Both the position numbers and the translations under genes were made by a program. 64,000 bases of DNA from Methanomicrobiales archaeon HGW-Methanomicrobiales-3 (GTDB lineage: Archaea > Halobacteriota > Methanomicrobia > Methanomicrobiales > Methanospirillaceae): the NCBI GenBank assembly GCA_002839605.1, contig PGYK01000003.1:160229-224228 (forward strand), given 5' to 3'. This document shows, piece after piece, positions 62,974 to 64,000 of this stretch (positions are counted from its first letter, which is position 1; each line of letters starts with the position of its first letter). The notes under the pieces are model-generated. The model ran no database searches, was not told where the DNA came from, and saw only the letters and a list, made by a program, of their open reading frames with translations.

Positions 62974-63971
62974 GGGATGTCCTCATCGCAGAGATGCATG
63001 ATCCCGTTTTTGATAAAATCAAAGACCTGCGTCTCCTGCCCGTCATACCGGATCCGCAGCTCTTTTGTCGCGTCAACGACTCCTATCTCCTGTGCCGTCA
63101 TGCCAACTTCGGCAAACAGCCGGACCAGTTCTGTTACGTTCTCCTTTTTGGCCGTAAGCACAAAACCCATGCCGGGATACATCTTCACCCACTGCTCAAA
63201 GGTCATGTTGTTGGCGGTAAGGTCCGGTTTTGGGATCTTTGCCAAGTCGATCTCCGCACCCTTCCCGCTGACCTCGAGGAGCATCCCGAGCGTCCCGATG
63301 AAACCCGGGTTGCTGATATCCTTGCCAGCGGTAGCGAGGTGCCTTCTCCCGATCTGTTTCATCAGCCCGATCTGTGCCCGGACCTCTTCGGAGGTTTTCA
63401 TCGTCACCGAGTCCCAGTTGAGGATGCAGGACGGGTGGACGCGACCGGTGAGATCGATGGCCATCACGATGCTGTCGCCCACCTCTGCCGTGTGGCTGTA
63501 GATAAGGGAATCGATACGGGCACACCCGAGGATGGAGACATCGATGACGCTGTACGGGGCATCCGGGTGCAGGTGTCCGCCGACAATCGGGACACCGAAC
63601 TGCTCGGAGGCGTCGTGCATCCCCTTGACCACCTGGTCAAGAATGGCAGTGTTCGCAATCGAGAAGATATCGACCATCGCCACCGGGTGGCCGCCCATTG
63701 CGGCAATATCATGGATATTGACGAGCACCGAGCAGTATCCTGCCCAGTAGGGATCGGCTTCCATGAGTTTGCTCCAGATGCCATCGGCTGCAAGGAGAAG
63801 CGCCTCCCCGTGGTGCTCGATGACTGCTGCATCCTCGCCAAACGATGCCAGGACATGGGGGGCATCAATCCTGAGCGCCTTAACCATGTCACCGATCGCA
63901 TGCTTGCGACGAACTCCTTCGTATTCCCTGACAACTTTTGCTATTGCTTCTGTGGAGCAGCTGTGGACCAC
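62958..63971 (-). CDS. methanogenesis marker protein 2 (AIR synthase-like)
   Basis: 337 residues. A member of the PurM/AIR synthase-like superfamily (FGEDAAVIEHHGEALLLAADG; SVLVNIHDIAAMGGHPVAMV; ATAGKDISNPGFIGT) restricted to methanogens as marker protein 2, whose enzymatic role is unknown. Start is GTG 63971 with AGGTGAT about 6 nt upstream; the frame stays open to the window edge, so a longer form cannot be excluded. Followed by mmp4 with overlap. Confidence 0.9.
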   Translation of the reverse strand: MVHSCSTEAIAKVVREYEGVRRKHAIGDMVKALRIDAPHVLASFGEDAAVIEHHGEALLLAADGIWSKLMEADPYWAGYCSVLVNIHDIAAMGGHPVAMVDIFSIANTAILDQVVKGMHDASEQFGVPIVGGHLHPDAPYSVIDVSILGCARIDSLIYSHTAEVGDSIVMAIDLTGRVHPSCILNWDSVTMKTSEEVRAQIGLMKQIGRRHLATAGKDISNPGFIGTLGMLLEVSGKGAEIDLAKIPKPDLTANNMTFEQWVKMYPGMGFVLTAKKENVTELVRLFAEVGMTAQEIGVVDATKELRIRYDGQETQVFDFIKNGIMHLCDEDIPCQVR

Positions 63972-64000
63972 GACATCACCTGAACTGTTGCATGAAAAAT

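Overview
The window looks like a chromosomal segment of a hydrogenotrophic methanogen of the order Methanomicrobiales, close to Methanoregula. This rests on the methanogenesis marker proteins 2 and 4 at the right end, an archaeal histone, an archaeal-type S-adenosylmethionine synthetase, the hexulose-phosphate isomerase PHI, PAS-rich histidine kinases, PKD/NHL surface proteins and C-terminal membrane anchors. No rRNA or tRNA gene and no CRISPR array was found. Most of the window is GC-rich; 23.28-27.7 kb is strikingly AT-rich.

Layout. 0-6.4 kb: a PAS histidine kinase cut by the window edge, a lipase-like hydrolase, a response regulator with a proline-rich tail, a small unknown protein, and an RDD protein fused to a pilin-like domain. 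7-9.7 kb: pyruvate phosphate dikinase with a hairpin-bearing leader. 9.8-20.4 kb: secreted or anchored proteins (DUF3821-type surface protein, hydrolase lipoprotein, coupled NHL/clan-CD-like and PKD genes, archaellin-like lipoprotein), a DUF5591 protein and 6-phospho-3-hexuloisomerase. 20.0-32 kb: an accessory region with a two-domain FMN reductase, an MNT-HEPN toxin-antitoxin module between direct copies of the reductase 5' end, an ATPase plus TOPRIM pair resembling split OLD-type defence systems, a membrane transglutaminase, a nuclease-like protein, a duplicated 383-bp repeat flanking a metalloprotease/PGF-CTERM gene pair, and a frameshifted MNT remnant. 32-36.5 kb: a propeller membrane protein broken by a Trp-to-amber change, small anchored proteins, a DUF333/chagasin lipoprotein. 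36.5-40.3 kb: purL-purQ. 40.4-48.7 kb: lipoproteins, PHP, CpXC, HIT and AI-2E transporter genes and two cache-type lipoproteins. 48.9-52.9 kb: a coupled aldo/keto reductase, TetR and ABC exporter operon with a palindromic operator. 53-58 kb: a second histidine kinase and two zinc-ribbon proteins. 58.3-64 kb: housekeeping block mat-hisG-hisA-hisB, histone, mmp2-mmp4.

The most notable non-coding find is a family of five MITE-like elements (235-474 bp) with about 14-bp terminal inverted repeats (consensus GCTCTGKWGAAACG). They are built from swappable internal modules and lie between genes at about 5.1-5.5, 9.8-10.3, 11.5-11.8, 41.3-41.6 and 52.9-53.2 kb. No transposase is present in the window.

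The best candidates for an undescribed system are the AT-rich ATPase-TOPRIM block with its neighbours, the MITE family, and the NHL-propeller/clan-CD-like protein coupled to a PKD protein.
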